A stretch of 64,000 nucleotides of DNA from Stutzerimonas balearica DSM 6083 (GTDB lineage Bacteria > Pseudomonadota > Gammaproteobacteria > Pseudomonadales > Pseudomonadaceae). Below, one piece after another: positions 9,836 through 18,007 of this stretch. Positions within the stretch are counted from its first letter, which is position 1. Every line of letters begins with the position of its first letter. The translations under genes and the position numbers were made by a program. Below the pieces are notes generated by a model. That model did not search any database. It was not told the origin of the DNA and saw nothing but the letters and a program-made list of their open reading frames with translations. Location of the stretch: positions 2,986,501 through 3,050,500 of the forward strand of contig NZ_CP007511.1 in the NCBI RefSeq assembly GCF_000818015.1, read 5' to 3'.

Positions 9836-10162
9836 ATGGCCCTGACCGATACCTACGCCCTGACCGAGCCGAGCCGCACCGACGTCGATCTGCTGGACGG
9901 ACCGACACTGCTTGAATTCGGCGCGCCCTGGTGCGGCCATTGCCGCGCGGCACAGCCGCTCCTGGCCCAGGCGATGGCCGGGCGGGACAACCTGCGCCAC
10001 CTGAAGATCGAGGACGGACCGGGGCGGCCGCTGGGGCGCTCCTTTCGCGTCAAGCTCTGGCCGACCTACATCCTGCTCGAGCACGGCGTCGAGCTCGCCC
10101 GAGTGGTCCGCCCAGCAGATGTCGAAGCCCTCGACCAGATGCTCGGCGAGGCCGGTCGCTGA
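9836..10162 (+). CDS. Thioredoxin-family protein
   Basis: This 108-residue protein starts at ATG 9836 after a GGAGA ribosome-binding site; the in-frame upstream extension to 9740 lacks homology. The catalytic WCGHC motif has Cys33 and Cys36, and the cis-proline region is LWPTYILL. His replaces the Pro of classical WCGPC, raising the expected redox potential towards that of a PDI-like oxidoreductase. It has no signal peptide, so it is cytosolic. It sits between small redox genes and an ArsC/YffB-like gene, suggesting general thiol maintenance. Confidence 0.87.
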   Translation: MALTDTYALTEPSRTDVDLLDGPTLLEFGAPWCGHCRAAQPLLAQAMAGRDNLRHLKIEDGPGRPLGRSFRVKLWPTYILLEHGVELARVVRPADVEALDQMLGEAGR

Positions 10163-10246
10163 GGCGCGGCACCGGCCCGCAGCCGACAGTTCGGCACAGG
10201 CATGGCATAATCGCCGACCCGGTTTTTCAGGAGTTGGAGTTCGTCC

Positions 10247-10609
10247 ATGTCAGGACCCGTCAAGCTGTTCGGAATCAAGGCGTGCGACACCATGAAAAAG
10301 GCGCGCAGCTGGCTCGACGAGCATGGAGTCGACTATAGCTTCCATGACTACAAGAGCGCCGGCATCGACCGGGCACACCTGCAGGCCTGGTGCGAAGAGC
10401 ACGGCTGGCAGACGGTTCTCAACCGAGCAGGCACCACGTTCCGCAAGCTCGACGAAGCGCAGAAGGCCGATCTCGATCAGGCCCGCGCCATCGAGCTGAT
10501 GCTGGCACAGCCCTCGATGATCAAGCGGCCGGTACTCGATCTCGGTGACCGGACCCTGGTGGGCTTCAAACCTGACCTCTACGCGGCCGCACTGGCCACC
10601 TCGAACTGA
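10247..10609 (+). CDS. ArsC/Spx-family reductase, YffB-like
   Basis: The 120-residue protein has the glutaredoxin-like ArsC fold. FGIKACDTMKKARSWLDEHGV carries a single active-site Cys13, a middle segment LNRAGTTFRKL, and the C-terminal PSMIKRPVLDLGDRTLVGF typical of YffB. YffB-type proteins are thought to act as glutathione-dependent thiol reductases, and true arsenate reduction is not established. A Shine-Dalgarno AGGAGTTGGAG precedes the start. It lies 40 bp ahead of dapD, the neighbourhood seen in other pseudomonads. Confidence 0.88.
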   Translation: MSGPVKLFGIKACDTMKKARSWLDEHGVDYSFHDYKSAGIDRAHLQAWCEEHGWQTVLNRAGTTFRKLDEAQKADLDQARAIELMLAQPSMIKRPVLDLGDRTLVGFKPDLYAAALATSN

Positions 10610-10649
10610 CCCCGCGTGCCCGTTGGCACGCCATGACAAGGACAATCGC

Positions 10650-11684
10650 ATGACCACTTCCCTCTTCAGCCTGGCCTTTGGTGTCGGCACCCAGAACCGC
10701 GAAGGTGCCTGGCTGGAAGTCTTCTATGCCCAGCCGCTGCTCAATCCCCAGGCCGAGCTGGTACAGGCCATCGCCCCACTGCTGGGCTATCAGGGCGGTA
10801 ACCAGGCGATCGCCATCACGATCAACCAGGCTGCGCAGTTGGCCGACGCACTCAAGCCGATCTGCAGCGCCCAGCACGCCCTGCTCACCCGTCTGGCCGA
10901 GGCCCAGCGGCCGCTGGTCGTGACCCTGCTCGAGCAGGATGCCGCCCTGAGCTCCACGCCCGAGGCCTATCTCAAGCTGCACCTGCTGTCTCATCGCCTG
11001 GTCCAGCCGCACGGTCTGAACCTCACCGGCATCTTCCCGCTGCTGCCGAACGTCGCCTGGACCAGCCAGGGCGCCATCGACCTGGCCGAGCTGCCGGAGC
11101 GCCAGCTCGAGGCACGCCTGAAGGGCGAGCTGCTCGAAGTGTTCTCCGTGGACAAGTTCCCGAAGATGACCGACTACGTGGTGCCGGCCGGTGTGCGCAT
11201 CGCCGACAGCGCGCGCATTCGCCTCGGCGCCTACATCGGTGAAGGCACCACGGTGATGCATGAGGGCTTCGTCAACTTCAACGCTGGCACCGCCGGCCCC
11301 GGCATGATCGAAGGGCGCGTTTCGGCCGGCGTGTTCGTCGGCAAGGGCTCGGACCTGGGCGGTGGCTGCTCGACCATGGGCACCCTGTCCGGCGGCGGCA
11401 ACATCGTCATCTCGGTGGGCGAGAACTGCCTGATCGGCGCCAACGCCGGCATCGGCATCCCGCTGGGCGACCGCAACACCGTCGAATCCGGGCTGTACAT
11501 CACCGCCGGCACCAAGGTCAGCCTGCTCGACGAGAGCGGCCAGCTGGTCAAGGTGGTCAAGGCGCGCGAGCTGGCCGGGCAGAGCGACCTGCTGTTCCGC
11601 CGCAATTCGCAGACCGGGGCGGTGGAGTGCAAGACGCACAAGTCGGCGATCGAACTGAACGAAGCGCTGCACGCGCACAACTAA
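10650..11684 (+). CDS. dapD: Tetrahydrodipicolinate N-succinyltransferase
   Basis: DapD (344 residues from ATG 10650) transfers succinyl from succinyl-CoA to tetrahydrodipicolinate in the lysine/DAP pathway. The C-terminal half is a left-handed beta-helix of hexapeptide repeats (ARIRLGAYIGEGTTVMHEGF, ISVGENCLIGANAGIGIPLG). The N-terminal globular domain with the FSLAFGVGTQNREGAWLEVF start is the longer type found in Pseudomonas and actinobacteria rather than the 274-residue E. coli type. It functions as a cytosolic trimer. It precedes csdA across a structured leader. Confidence 0.95.
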   Translation: MTTSLFSLAFGVGTQNREGAWLEVFYAQPLLNPQAELVQAIAPLLGYQGGNQAIAITINQAAQLADALKPICSAQHALLTRLAEAQRPLVVTLLEQDAALSSTPEAYLKLHLLSHRLVQPHGLNLTGIFPLLPNVAWTSQGAIDLAELPERQLEARLKGELLEVFSVDKFPKMTDYVVPAGVRIADSARIRLGAYIGEGTTVMHEGFVNFNAGTAGPGMIEGRVSAGVFVGKGSDLGGGCSTMGTLSGGGNIVISVGENCLIGANAGIGIPLGDRNTVESGLYITAGTKVSLLDESGQLVKVVKARELAGQSDLLFRRNSQTGAVECKTHKSAIELNEALHAHN

Positions 11685-11693
11685 ACCGACGCA

Positions 11694-11748
11694 GGAAGCC
11701 AGGCGGCCAGGCGCTGGAGATGATCGAAGCCGCGTGGCTTCCAGCGCC
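11694..11748 (+). promoter_or_regulatory. Mutually exclusive hairpins in the dapD-csdA leader
   Basis: GGAAGCCA (11694-11701) can pair with TGGCTTCC (11735-11742), or GGCGCTGGA (11710-11718) with TCCAGCGCC (11740-11748). The 3' arms share 11740-11742, so only one stem can form completely. The structure lies 21 bp before the csdA ATG. It may be a terminator of dapD or a leader switch; there is no U-tract. Confidence 0.4.
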
Positions 11749-11769
11749 CCGCCCTTAGGCCCTGACGCA

Positions 11770-12972
11770 ATGCTGCTATCCCCCTGGCGCGCCGACTTTC
11801 CCGCCCTCTCCGTTCTGGAGGCGCAGGGCCAGGTCTACCTGGACAGCGCCGCCACGGCGCAGAAGCCGCAAGCGATGATCGACGCGCTGGCCGGCTACTA
11901 CACCTGCGGTGCCGCCAACGTTCACCGTGCCCAGCACCAGCCCGCCGAGCGCGCGACCCGCGCCTTCGAGGCTAGCCGTATCAAGGTCGCCAAATGGCTG
12001 AATGCCAGCAGCCCGACCGAGATCGTCTTCACCCGCGGCGCCACCGAGGCGCTCAACCTGCTCGCCTATGGCCTGGAGCACCTGATCGGCGCCGGCGACG
12101 AAATCGTCATCAGCGCCCTGGAGCACCATGCCAATCTGCTGCCCTGGCAGCAGTTGGCGCTGCGCCGCGGGGCGAAGCTCGTGGTGCTGCCACTCGACAC
12201 CGACGGCCGGATCGACCTGGACGCCGCACAGCGGCTGATTGGCCCACGCACACGCCTGTTGGCGGTCAGCCAGCTGTCCAACGTGCTCGGCAGTTGGCAG
12301 CCGCTGCAACCGCTGCTCGAACTGGCGCGCCGGAACGGTGCGCTGAGCGTGGTCGATGGCGCGCAGGGCGTGGTCCACGGTCGGCATGACCTGCAGACGC
12401 TCGCCTGCGACTTCTACGTGCTTTCCGCACACAAGCTGTACGGCCCTGACGGGGTCGGCGCCCTGTTTGGCCGCGGCGAGGCGCTGCTACAGCTTCGTCA
12501 CTGGCAGTTCGGCGGCGAGATGGTGCGCGTCGCCGATTTCGAACAGGCCGAATTCCACGCCGCACCGCTGGGTTTCGAGGCCGGCACGCCGCCCATCGCC
12601 GGCGTCATCGCCCTGGGCGCCAGCCTCGATTACCTCGCCGGGCTGGACGCCCACGCCGTGCAGAGCCATGAGCAGACCCTTCACCACAAGCTGCTCGACG
12701 GCTTGCGTGCCCGTCGCGGGGTACGCCTGCTCGGCTCGCCCCAGGTGGCTCTGGCCAGCTTCGTGGTCGAGGGGGTGCACCATGCCGACCTGTCGCACCT
12801 GCTCGTCGAGCAGGGCATCGCGGTGCGCAGCGGCAACCACTGCGCCATGCCGCTGATGAAGACGCTCGGGCTCGGCGGTGCGATCCGCGCGTCCCTTGGT
12901 CTGTACAACGACGAGAGCGATCTGCAGCGCCTGTTCACGGCGCTGGATGCCGCCCTGGAGCTGCTCCGATGA
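11770..12972 (+). CDS. csdA: Cysteine desulfurase, CsdA/SufS type
   Basis: This 400-residue group II class-V aminotransferase-fold enzyme removes sulfur from cysteine to leave a protein persulfide. SPWRADFPALSVLEAQGQVY is the usual N-terminus, so ATG 11770 is preferred over GTG 11734. VYLDSAATAQKP binds substrate, SAHKLYGPDGVG holds the PLP lysine, and RSGNHCAMPLM carries the persulfide cysteine. The next gene, overlapping by 4 bp, is a SufE/CsdE sulfur acceptor, so the pair acts as a CsdAE sulfur-transfer system. No suf scaffold genes are nearby. Confidence 0.93.
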   Translation: MLLSPWRADFPALSVLEAQGQVYLDSAATAQKPQAMIDALAGYYTCGAANVHRAQHQPAERATRAFEASRIKVAKWLNASSPTEIVFTRGATEALNLLAYGLEHLIGAGDEIVISALEHHANLLPWQQLALRRGAKLVVLPLDTDGRIDLDAAQRLIGPRTRLLAVSQLSNVLGSWQPLQPLLELARRNGALSVVDGAQGVVHGRHDLQTLACDFYVLSAHKLYGPDGVGALFGRGEALLQLRHWQFGGEMVRVADFEQAEFHAAPLGFEAGTPPIAGVIALGASLDYLAGLDAHAVQSHEQTLHHKLLDGLRARRGVRLLGSPQVALASFVVEGVHHADLSHLLVEQGIAVRSGNHCAMPLMKTLGLGGAIRASLGLYNDESDLQRLFTALDAALELLR

Positions 12973-13379
12973 ACGAATTGCCCGCCGCCGCCAGGGAAAC
13001 CCTCGCCGACTTCGCCCAGGCCGGCAGCTGGGAACAGCGTGCCCGTCTGCTGATGCAGCGTGGCGAACGCCTGGCGCCGCTGACGGATGACGAGCGCAGC
13101 GAAGCCAACCGGGTGGCTGGCTGCGAAAGCCAGGTCTGGCTGGTCGGCGAACGGCATGAAGGATGCTGGCAGTTCCGCGCGACCAGCGATGCACGGTTGC
13201 TGCGCGGCCTGCTGGCCGTGCTGCTGGACCGGGTCAACGGACTGGAGGCCGCCCAGCTGGAGGCGGTGGATGTGTCCGACTGGTTCGATCGGCTCGGCCT
13301 CGGTCGCCAACTGTCGCCTTCGCGCAGTAACGGCATGAACGCCGTGCTGGCGCGGATGCGTGAGTTGACGGCGGTCTGA
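12969..13379 (+). CDS. csdE: SufE/CsdE sulfur-acceptor protein
   Basis: The 136-residue SufE-fold protein accepts persulfide sulfur from CsdA and stimulates it. The conserved ANRVAGCESQVWLV segment contains the acceptor cysteine (about residue 51), and the LLRGLLAVLLDRVNGL and FDRLGLGRQLSPSRSNGM motifs are diagnostic. Its start overlaps the csdA stop by 4 bp (ATGA), consistent with stoichiometric synthesis. The gene runs into a hairpin convergent with the FabH-like gene. Confidence 0.93.
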   Translation: MNELPAAARETLADFAQAGSWEQRARLLMQRGERLAPLTDDERSEANRVAGCESQVWLVGERHEGCWQFRATSDARLLRGLLAVLLDRVNGLEAAQLEAVDVSDWFDRLGLGRQLSPSRSNGMNAVLARMRELTAV

Positions 13380-13388
13380 GCCGCCGTC
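13367..13388. terminator. Hairpin between csdE and fabH-like gene
   Basis: GACGGCGG (13367-13374) and CCGCCGTC (13381-13388) form a perfect 8-bp stem with a 6-nt loop spanning the csdE stop codon, between convergent genes. No U-tract follows on either strand. Confidence 0.5.
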
Positions 13389-13398
13389 AGTCGCCTGA

Positions 13399-14520
13399 TC
13401 AGCGCTTGCGCAAAATGACGCTGCCGATCGAATAACCGGCACCGAAGGAGCTCAGCACACCGACGGAGCCGACCGGCAGGTCGTCCTGGTGTTTGTGGAA
13501 GGCGATCACCGAGCCCGCCGAACTGGTGTTGGCGTAGGTATCGAGGATCACCGGCGCTTCATCGGCCGTCGCATCGCGGCCGAGCAGGCGGCGTACGATC
13601 AGCTGGTTCATGTTCAGGTTGGCCTGATGCAGCCAGAAGCGCTTGACCGACTCGACCGGCAGGCCGTTCTCGGCCAGGTGCTCACCGATCAGCTCGGCCA
13701 CCATCGGGCAGACTTCCTTGAACACCTTGCGGCCTTCTTGGATGAACAGCTTGTCCGGGTCGTCCTTGTGTTCCTCTGCGGCGCGGTTGAGAAAGCCGAA
13801 GTTGTTGCGGATGTTGTTGGAGAACTCGGTCGCCAGCTTGCTGCTGAGCACTTCCCACTGGTAAGGCGACGTCGCCAGGTCAGCGCGCTCGAGCACGACG
13901 GCGGTACAGGCGTCACCAAAGATGAAGTGGCTGTCGCGATCACGGAAGTTCATGTGCCCGGTGCAGATCTCCGGATTGACCATCAGCACCGCGCGCGCCT
14001 GCCCCAGGCGAATGCTGTTGGCGGCGTTCTGGATACCGAATGTCGCCGAGGAGCAGGCGACGTTCATGTCGAAGCCGAAGCCCTTGATCCCCAGCGCCGC
14101 CTGCACCTCGATGGCGATCGCCGGATAGGCGCGCTGCAGGTTCGAGCAGGCGACGATCACCCCGTCGATATCCGCCGCGGTCTTGCCGGCGCGGGCCAGC
14201 GCCTGCTCGGCGGCCTTGACCGACATCTCGCAGAGGATCGACCACTGGTCGTTGCTGCGCTCGGCGATGCGCGGAACCATGCGCTGAGGGTCGAGAATGC
14301 CGTCCTTGTCAGTGACGAAGCGGCTTTTGATGCCTGAGGCTTTCTCGATGAAGGCCGCGCTCGACTCGGCCAGCGGCTGCATCTCGCCGGCCTCGATGGC
14401 CGCGGCGTTCTCGGCATTGTGACGCTGGACGAAGGTGTTGAAGGAGGCCACCAGCTCTTCGTTGGAAATGCTGTGGGCAGGGGTGTAAAGGCCGGTACCG
14501 CTGATCACGACGTCGTACAC
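13399..14520 (-). CDS. Beta-ketoacyl-ACP synthase III (FabH-like)
   Basis: The start is GTG 14520, preceded by AGAGGAG; it gives 373 residues beginning VYDVVISGTGLYTP. The thiolase-fold catalytic triad is visible as Cys156 (MNVACSSATFG), His298 (FWLHQANLNMN) and Asn331 (YANTSSAGSV). Family members condense an acyl-CoA with malonyl-ACP to start fatty-acid chains. At 373 residues it is longer than E. coli FabH (about 317) and resembles the P. aeruginosa homologue reported to use medium-chain acyl-CoA (PA3286, from memory); substrate choice is inference. It stands alone, not in a fab cluster. Confidence 0.87.
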   Translation of the reverse strand: MYDVVISGTGLYTPAHSISNEELVASFNTFVQRHNAENAAAIEAGEMQPLAESSAAFIEKASGIKSRFVTDKDGILDPQRMVPRIAERSNDQWSILCEMSVKAAEQALARAGKTAADIDGVIVACSNLQRAYPAIAIEVQAALGIKGFGFDMNVACSSATFGIQNAANSIRLGQARAVLMVNPEICTGHMNFRDRDSHFIFGDACTAVVLERADLATSPYQWEVLSSKLATEFSNNIRNNFGFLNRAAEEHKDDPDKLFIQEGRKVFKEVCPMVAELIGEHLAENGLPVESVKRFWLHQANLNMNQLIVRRLLGRDATADEAPVILDTYANTSSAGSVIAFHKHQDDLPVGSVGVLSSFGAGYSIGSVILRKR

Positions 14521-14700
14521 GGTCGCTCCTCTGGAATTGGCTGATCGTAGTGACGCCGGAACGGCGCGGCCGCGCGGCCGACGGGGTTCATGCATGCGCC
14601 TGTTGTGGTGGCTATTGTGCATGAAAATCGTAAAGAAACCGCAACCTTGCACGCTTTGCTGAGGGTTTTCTCACGACGAATGGTGACCGGGCGGTCTGAA

Positions 14701-14727
14701 AATGAAAGGAGCGTCGAACGACGCTCC
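14701..14727 (-). terminator. Intrinsic terminator after tsdA
   Basis: GGAGCGTCG (14708-14716) and CGACGCTCC (14719-14727) are perfect complements. Read on the minus strand the stem is followed by TTTCATTTT, a U-rich tail, 27 bp past the tsdA stop. This is a good rho-independent terminator for the tsdBA operon. Confidence 0.75.
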
Positions 14728-14753
14728 CGGTTTGGCAGGCTATTGGCCAGGGG

Positions 14754-15665
14754 TCACTTGATGCCCTGGCCGAGCAGCACGCCGTTCACCTCCATGCCGT
14801 AGAGATTGACGCCATCGTTGGCATGGTATTTTTCGCGCGTCTTGGCGATCGAGCCATCGATCAGGCGCGGGTCCTGCGGGCGCTCGTGGCTGTTCATGAA
14901 GGCAGCGACGTTCCACGCCTCATCGTCGCTCAGCGTGCGGCCCTTGCCGAGCGGCATGTTTTCCTTGATGAAGGCCGCCGCGGTGTTGATCCGGTGCATG
15001 CCGGCGCCCCAGTTGAACGAGTCGCGGCCCCACAGCGGCGGGAATACATAGCCGTCACCGGCCTTCTGGCCCTGGCCGTCGTCGCCGTGGCAGACCGCGC
15101 ACTGCGCCGCATAGACCTCGCGGCCCTTGGCGATGTCGTAGCCGCCCTTGGGTTGCGGCACCTCCGGATAGGCCCGGCCGGGCAGCTCCTGGCCGGTCGG
15201 TGCGCCAGTCGACAACCAGTAGGAGTAGGCCGTCAGGGCGTTGATCACGTGGCTGTCGGCGGCTGGCGGCTTGCCGTTCATGCTGAACTGGAAGCAGCCC
15301 TGCACCCGCTCGGCGTAGCTGTTGACCTTGTTGTTCTTCTTTCGATACGCCGGATACATCGGATAGGCGCCCCAGAGCGGCGCCGAGTTGGCCTTGCGGC
15401 CCTGATCGAGGTGGCAGTTGGTGCAGTTCATGCCGTTGCCCACGTAGTCGGCGGCATATTTCTGCGTGTCGACGAAGATGGCCCGGCCTTCCTGGACCAG
15501 CTTGCCGTACGCATTGTCCGGCAGATCGCCTTCCAATGGCGGCTGGAAACCAACCTGGCCGGTGGCCTTGGGCGTGAGCTGGGACTGGTCGTCCATCTTG
15601 ATGTCTGCGGCGATGGCCGGCACGGCAACCGACAATGCCAGCAGTGCGGGAGTGAAGCGTTTCAT
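14754..15665 (-). CDS. tsdA: Dihaem cytochrome c, thiosulfate dehydrogenase TsdA-like
   Basis: This 303-residue exported protein (signal MKRFTPALLALSVAVPAIAA) has two haem c sites, CTNCH (Cys81/Cys84/His85) and CAVCH (Cys189/Cys192/His193). In TsdA the active-site haem has an unusual axial Cys ligand. Here Cys124 lies in RVQGCFQFSMNG, closely resembling that motif, and Met237 (ENMPLG) could ligate the second haem. TsdA oxidises two thiosulfates to tetrathionate, or the reverse, in the periplasm. The second cytochrome, upstream by 12 bp, fits TsdB. Assignment is by motif and context. Confidence 0.8.
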   Translation of the reverse strand: MKRFTPALLALSVAVPAIAADIKMDDQSQLTPKATGQVGFQPPLEGDLPDNAYGKLVQEGRAIFVDTQKYAADYVGNGMNCTNCHLDQGRKANSAPLWGAYPMYPAYRKKNNKVNSYAERVQGCFQFSMNGKPPAADSHVINALTAYSYWLSTGAPTGQELPGRAYPEVPQPKGGYDIAKGREVYAAQCAVCHGDDGQGQKAGDGYVFPPLWGRDSFNWGAGMHRINTAAAFIKENMPLGKGRTLSDDEAWNVAAFMNSHERPQDPRLIDGSIAKTREKYHANDGVNLYGMEVNGVLLGQGIK

Positions 15666-15677
15666 GGTCGTCGGCTC

Positions 15678-16313
15678 CTACTGGCTGAGGTTGGCGAAGT
15701 ATTCCGATACGGCGGTGACTTCCGCATCGGTCAGCGAGCGGGCGACATGCCCCATCAGGTCGTTCGGATCGTTCTTGCGCGTCCCCTGCCGCCAGGCGTT
15801 GAGCTGCGCGCTCAGATAGGCCGCCGACTGGCCGTTCAGCGCTGGGAAGCTGTCACCGACCCCACTGCCGCCCGGACCGTGGCAGGACACGCACTCGGGG
15901 ATGTTGCGCTCCCAGGCTCCGCGCAGGGCCAGGCGCGCACCGACACCCTCGGCGGCATCGGCGCGGCTCGCCTGGGCAGGCGCAACGGCCGGCTTGGCGG
16001 CCAGGGTCTGGCTCACCGCCTGCATTTCCTCCGCGCTCAGCGCTGCCGCGATCGGCTGCATGATCGGGTTGCTGCGCGCACCGCTGCGGAAATCCTCCAG
16101 TTGCTTTTGCAGATAGCCGGCCGGCAGACCCGCCAGCCGCGGGAAGCCACCGGCCGCCATGCCCTCCGCATTCGGCCCGTGGCAGGTGGCGCATGCCATG
16201 GCGGCCGGATTGGCGCCTCCCTGCGCATAGATCTTCTGCCCGTCGGCTGCCTGGGCCTGCATTGCCAGCAGCAATGCGCAGGTCCCAGCCAGGAGGCTTT
16301 CGGTGATTCTCAT
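15678..16313 (-). CDS. tsdB: Dihaem cytochrome c, TsdB-like electron acceptor
   Basis: The protein has 211 residues from ATG 16313, with GAGGTC as ribosome-binding site; ATG 16325 is an alternative. A signal peptide is followed by two cytochrome c553/c4-like repeats, each with one haem site: CATCH (Cys41/Cys44/His45) and CVSCH (Cys141/Cys144/His145). The architecture and its place before tsdA match TsdB, which takes electrons from TsdA and passes them to a terminal oxidase. Cytochrome c4 is the alternative identity. A tsdB-tsdA order is known in P. stutzeri from the literature. Confidence 0.78.
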   Translation of the reverse strand: MRITESLLAGTCALLLAMQAQAADGQKIYAQGGANPAAMACATCHGPNAEGMAAGGFPRLAGLPAGYLQKQLEDFRSGARSNPIMQPIAAALSAEEMQAVSQTLAAKPAVAPAQASRADAAEGVGARLALRGAWERNIPECVSCHGPGGSGVGDSFPALNGQSAAYLSAQLNAWRQGTRKNDPNDLMGHVARSLTDAEVTAVSEYFANLSQ

Positions 16314-16566
16314 GAGAGACCTCATCAGCTTGTTTCGAGTTATTGGCAGTCGCTGCCCATCGGCAGACGGCTCGCAGGCCTGCGTCCACTTGTCGCAGCT
16401 TTGGCGAAGGTAGCACGAAGAACCGGCCCCAGGAAGAAAACGAATAACGATAGAACTTTCCGTTCTAAAAAAAGCGCTTACATACCCCACGGGGCATCTG
16501 CAAACGGTTTGCCGCGTGTCCACCTGCCTTGCGCTATGCTGCGCGCCCCGAGCACAGGAGCCCGCA

Positions 16567-17094
16567 ATGAACGAACAACTGGCAGAGCTGATCCGCCTGA
16601 TCAGCTCCGGCTGCATGACCGAAGCCGAGATCCAGCGTATCGCCGACGAGGCCGCCCAGGCCTACGCCGACCCGGCCGCGTTTCTGGCGGCCAACCCGGA
16701 TGTCAACTACGACGACAGTTTTCCGATTCCGCTGGGCGAGTGGGTCGTGGTCGGCAGCCTGCCCGATACCGTGCTGTTCCAGGCCGACGATTACGAGCAG
16801 CTGTTCGCCCAGGTCGTCGCCTCGTTCGGCCCGAGCGTCGCGTTCGTTCTCAAACCCAAGCAGCTGGCGAAAACCGAACCACTGAAAGCGCTGAACCGTA
16901 TCCAGGTCCAGCTCGGCAGCCTCTACCCGGAGAAAGGCGGCTACGTGCTGGTGGATTTCAGCGAACCGCTGGATGACGAGCTGCAAGCGGTGCTGGTCTA
17001 CCGCCAGGATCTCGAGCGCGCCCTGCAACTGGCTGTGGAGATCGGCATCTACGCCGCCCCGGCGCTGGAAGCCGCCAAGGCGCAGCAGCCGTGA
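16567..17094 (+). CDS. Conserved hypothetical protein, 175 residues
   Basis: Starting at ATG 16567 after CAGGAG, this soluble, acidic 175-residue protein has no signal peptide or membrane helix. An N-terminal helical segment (MNEQLAELIRLISSGCMTEAEIQRIADEAAQAY) is followed by beta-rich parts, EWVVVGSLPDTVLFQADDYEQLF and GGYVLVDFSEPLDDELQAVLVYR. I do not recognise a named family. It is divergent from tsdB, with an AT-rich promoter-like stretch (about 16436-16490) between them, and ends flush against the convergent DUF3820 gene (no spacer). Confidence 0.72.
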   Translation: MNEQLAELIRLISSGCMTEAEIQRIADEAAQAYADPAAFLAANPDVNYDDSFPIPLGEWVVVGSLPDTVLFQADDYEQLFAQVVASFGPSVAFVLKPKQLAKTEPLKALNRIQVQLGSLYPEKGGYVLVDFSEPLDDELQAVLVYRQDLERALQLAVEIGIYAAPALEAAKAQQP

Positions 17095-17307
17095 TCAGCG
17101 CCGACGCAGCGGCTCGAGCAAGGGTTTGAGCCCGTTGTGGTCGATCTCCTGCATCAAGGCCAGGAGCCGTCCGATGTCGCCGGGAGGAAAACCGACGCGG
17201 GCGAACCAGTTCAGGTAATGCCCTGGCAGATCGGCGATGACCCGCCCCTTGTACTTGCCGAACGGCATGGCCTGGGTGACCAGCCGTTCAAGGTCTTCGG
17301 CCTTCAT
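17095..17307 (-). CDS. DUF3820 family small protein
   Basis: The 70-residue protein starts at ATG 17307 with GAAGAGG as ribosome-binding site. MPFGKYKGRVIADLPGHYLNWFARVGFP is the hallmark of DUF3820, a family sometimes called a putative quorum-sensing-regulated virulence factor. The FGKYKG-like motif also occurs in 3'-5' exonuclease accessory domains, but no catalytic acids are seen here. The arginine-rich C-terminus PLLEPLRRR could bind nucleic acid, which is speculative. Its stop is adjacent to the stop of the gene on the other strand. Confidence 0.83.
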   Translation of the reverse strand: MKAEDLERLVTQAMPFGKYKGRVIADLPGHYLNWFARVGFPPGDIGRLLALMQEIDHNGLKPLLEPLRRR

Positions 17308-17469
17308 GTCGCCTCTTCCCCCGCCTGCAGAGCGCGCATACTGCCACAGTCGTACCCGGCATGCTGCCACGATGCAGCTGCCCTATCGAACGCATAGCGA
17401 GCATGAACTGGCCTGCCGCGAAGGCTCTGCGAGAATCCCCGCATTGCCTCTGCAGACCAGGAACGCGCG

Positions 17470-18000
17470 ATGCCCGAACCGACCCAGCCAACCCCGATAC
17501 TCGACGATGCCACCCTTGCATTTGCTGCCCGGGTGTTCGACTACGCCCGTACGGGCGACAGCGCGAGCCTTGGTGAGCTGCTCGCCGGCGGCCTGCCAGC
17601 CAATCTGCGCAACCATGCCGGTGACAGCCTGCTGATGCTGGCCAGCTATCACGGCCACCTCGACACCGCGCGGCTGCTGCTCGAACGCGGCGCGGATGCC
17701 GAGCTGCGTAACGCCCGGGGGCAAACGCCGCTGGCCGGTGCGGCCTTCAAAGGCGATCTGCCGATGATCGAACTGCTGCTCGACCACGGCGCCGATGTTG
17801 AGGGCGCCTCGCCCGACGGACGCACCGCGCTGATGATCGCCGCGATGTTCAACCGCAGCGCAATCGTCGAGCGGTTGCTGGTCCGTGGCGCTGATCCGCA
17901 GGCCCGGGACGCCGGCGGCGCGACGCCACTGTTGGCGGCCAGGATGATGGGTGCGGTCGATACCCAGGCGCTGCTTGCCCGCCTGGGCGAAGTGCGCTGA
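17470..18000 (+). CDS. Ankyrin-repeat protein
   Basis: This 176-residue protein is built of about four ankyrin repeats between residues 35 and 170. Recognisable units are GDSLLMLASYHGHLDTARLL, GQTPLAGAAFKGDLPMIELL and GRTALMIAAMFNRSAIVERLL. There is no signal peptide, so it is probably a cytosolic protein-interaction module. In pseudomonads small ankyrin proteins can accompany catalase genes, but no catalase is present in this window. The partner cannot be predicted. It converges on the diguanylate cyclase gene 7 bp away. Confidence 0.85.
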   Translation: MPEPTQPTPILDDATLAFAARVFDYARTGDSASLGELLAGGLPANLRNHAGDSLLMLASYHGHLDTARLLLERGADAELRNARGQTPLAGAAFKGDLPMIELLLDHGADVEGASPDGRTALMIAAMFNRSAIVERLLVRGADPQARDAGGATPLLAARMMGAVDTQALLARLGEVR

Positions 18001-18007
18001 GCGGCGT

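Noticed and set aside
11734..11769. GTG 11734 as the csdA start.
   Set aside because: The added 12 residues are not family-like, and the GTG is buried in a stem; ATG 11770 gives the usual N-terminus.
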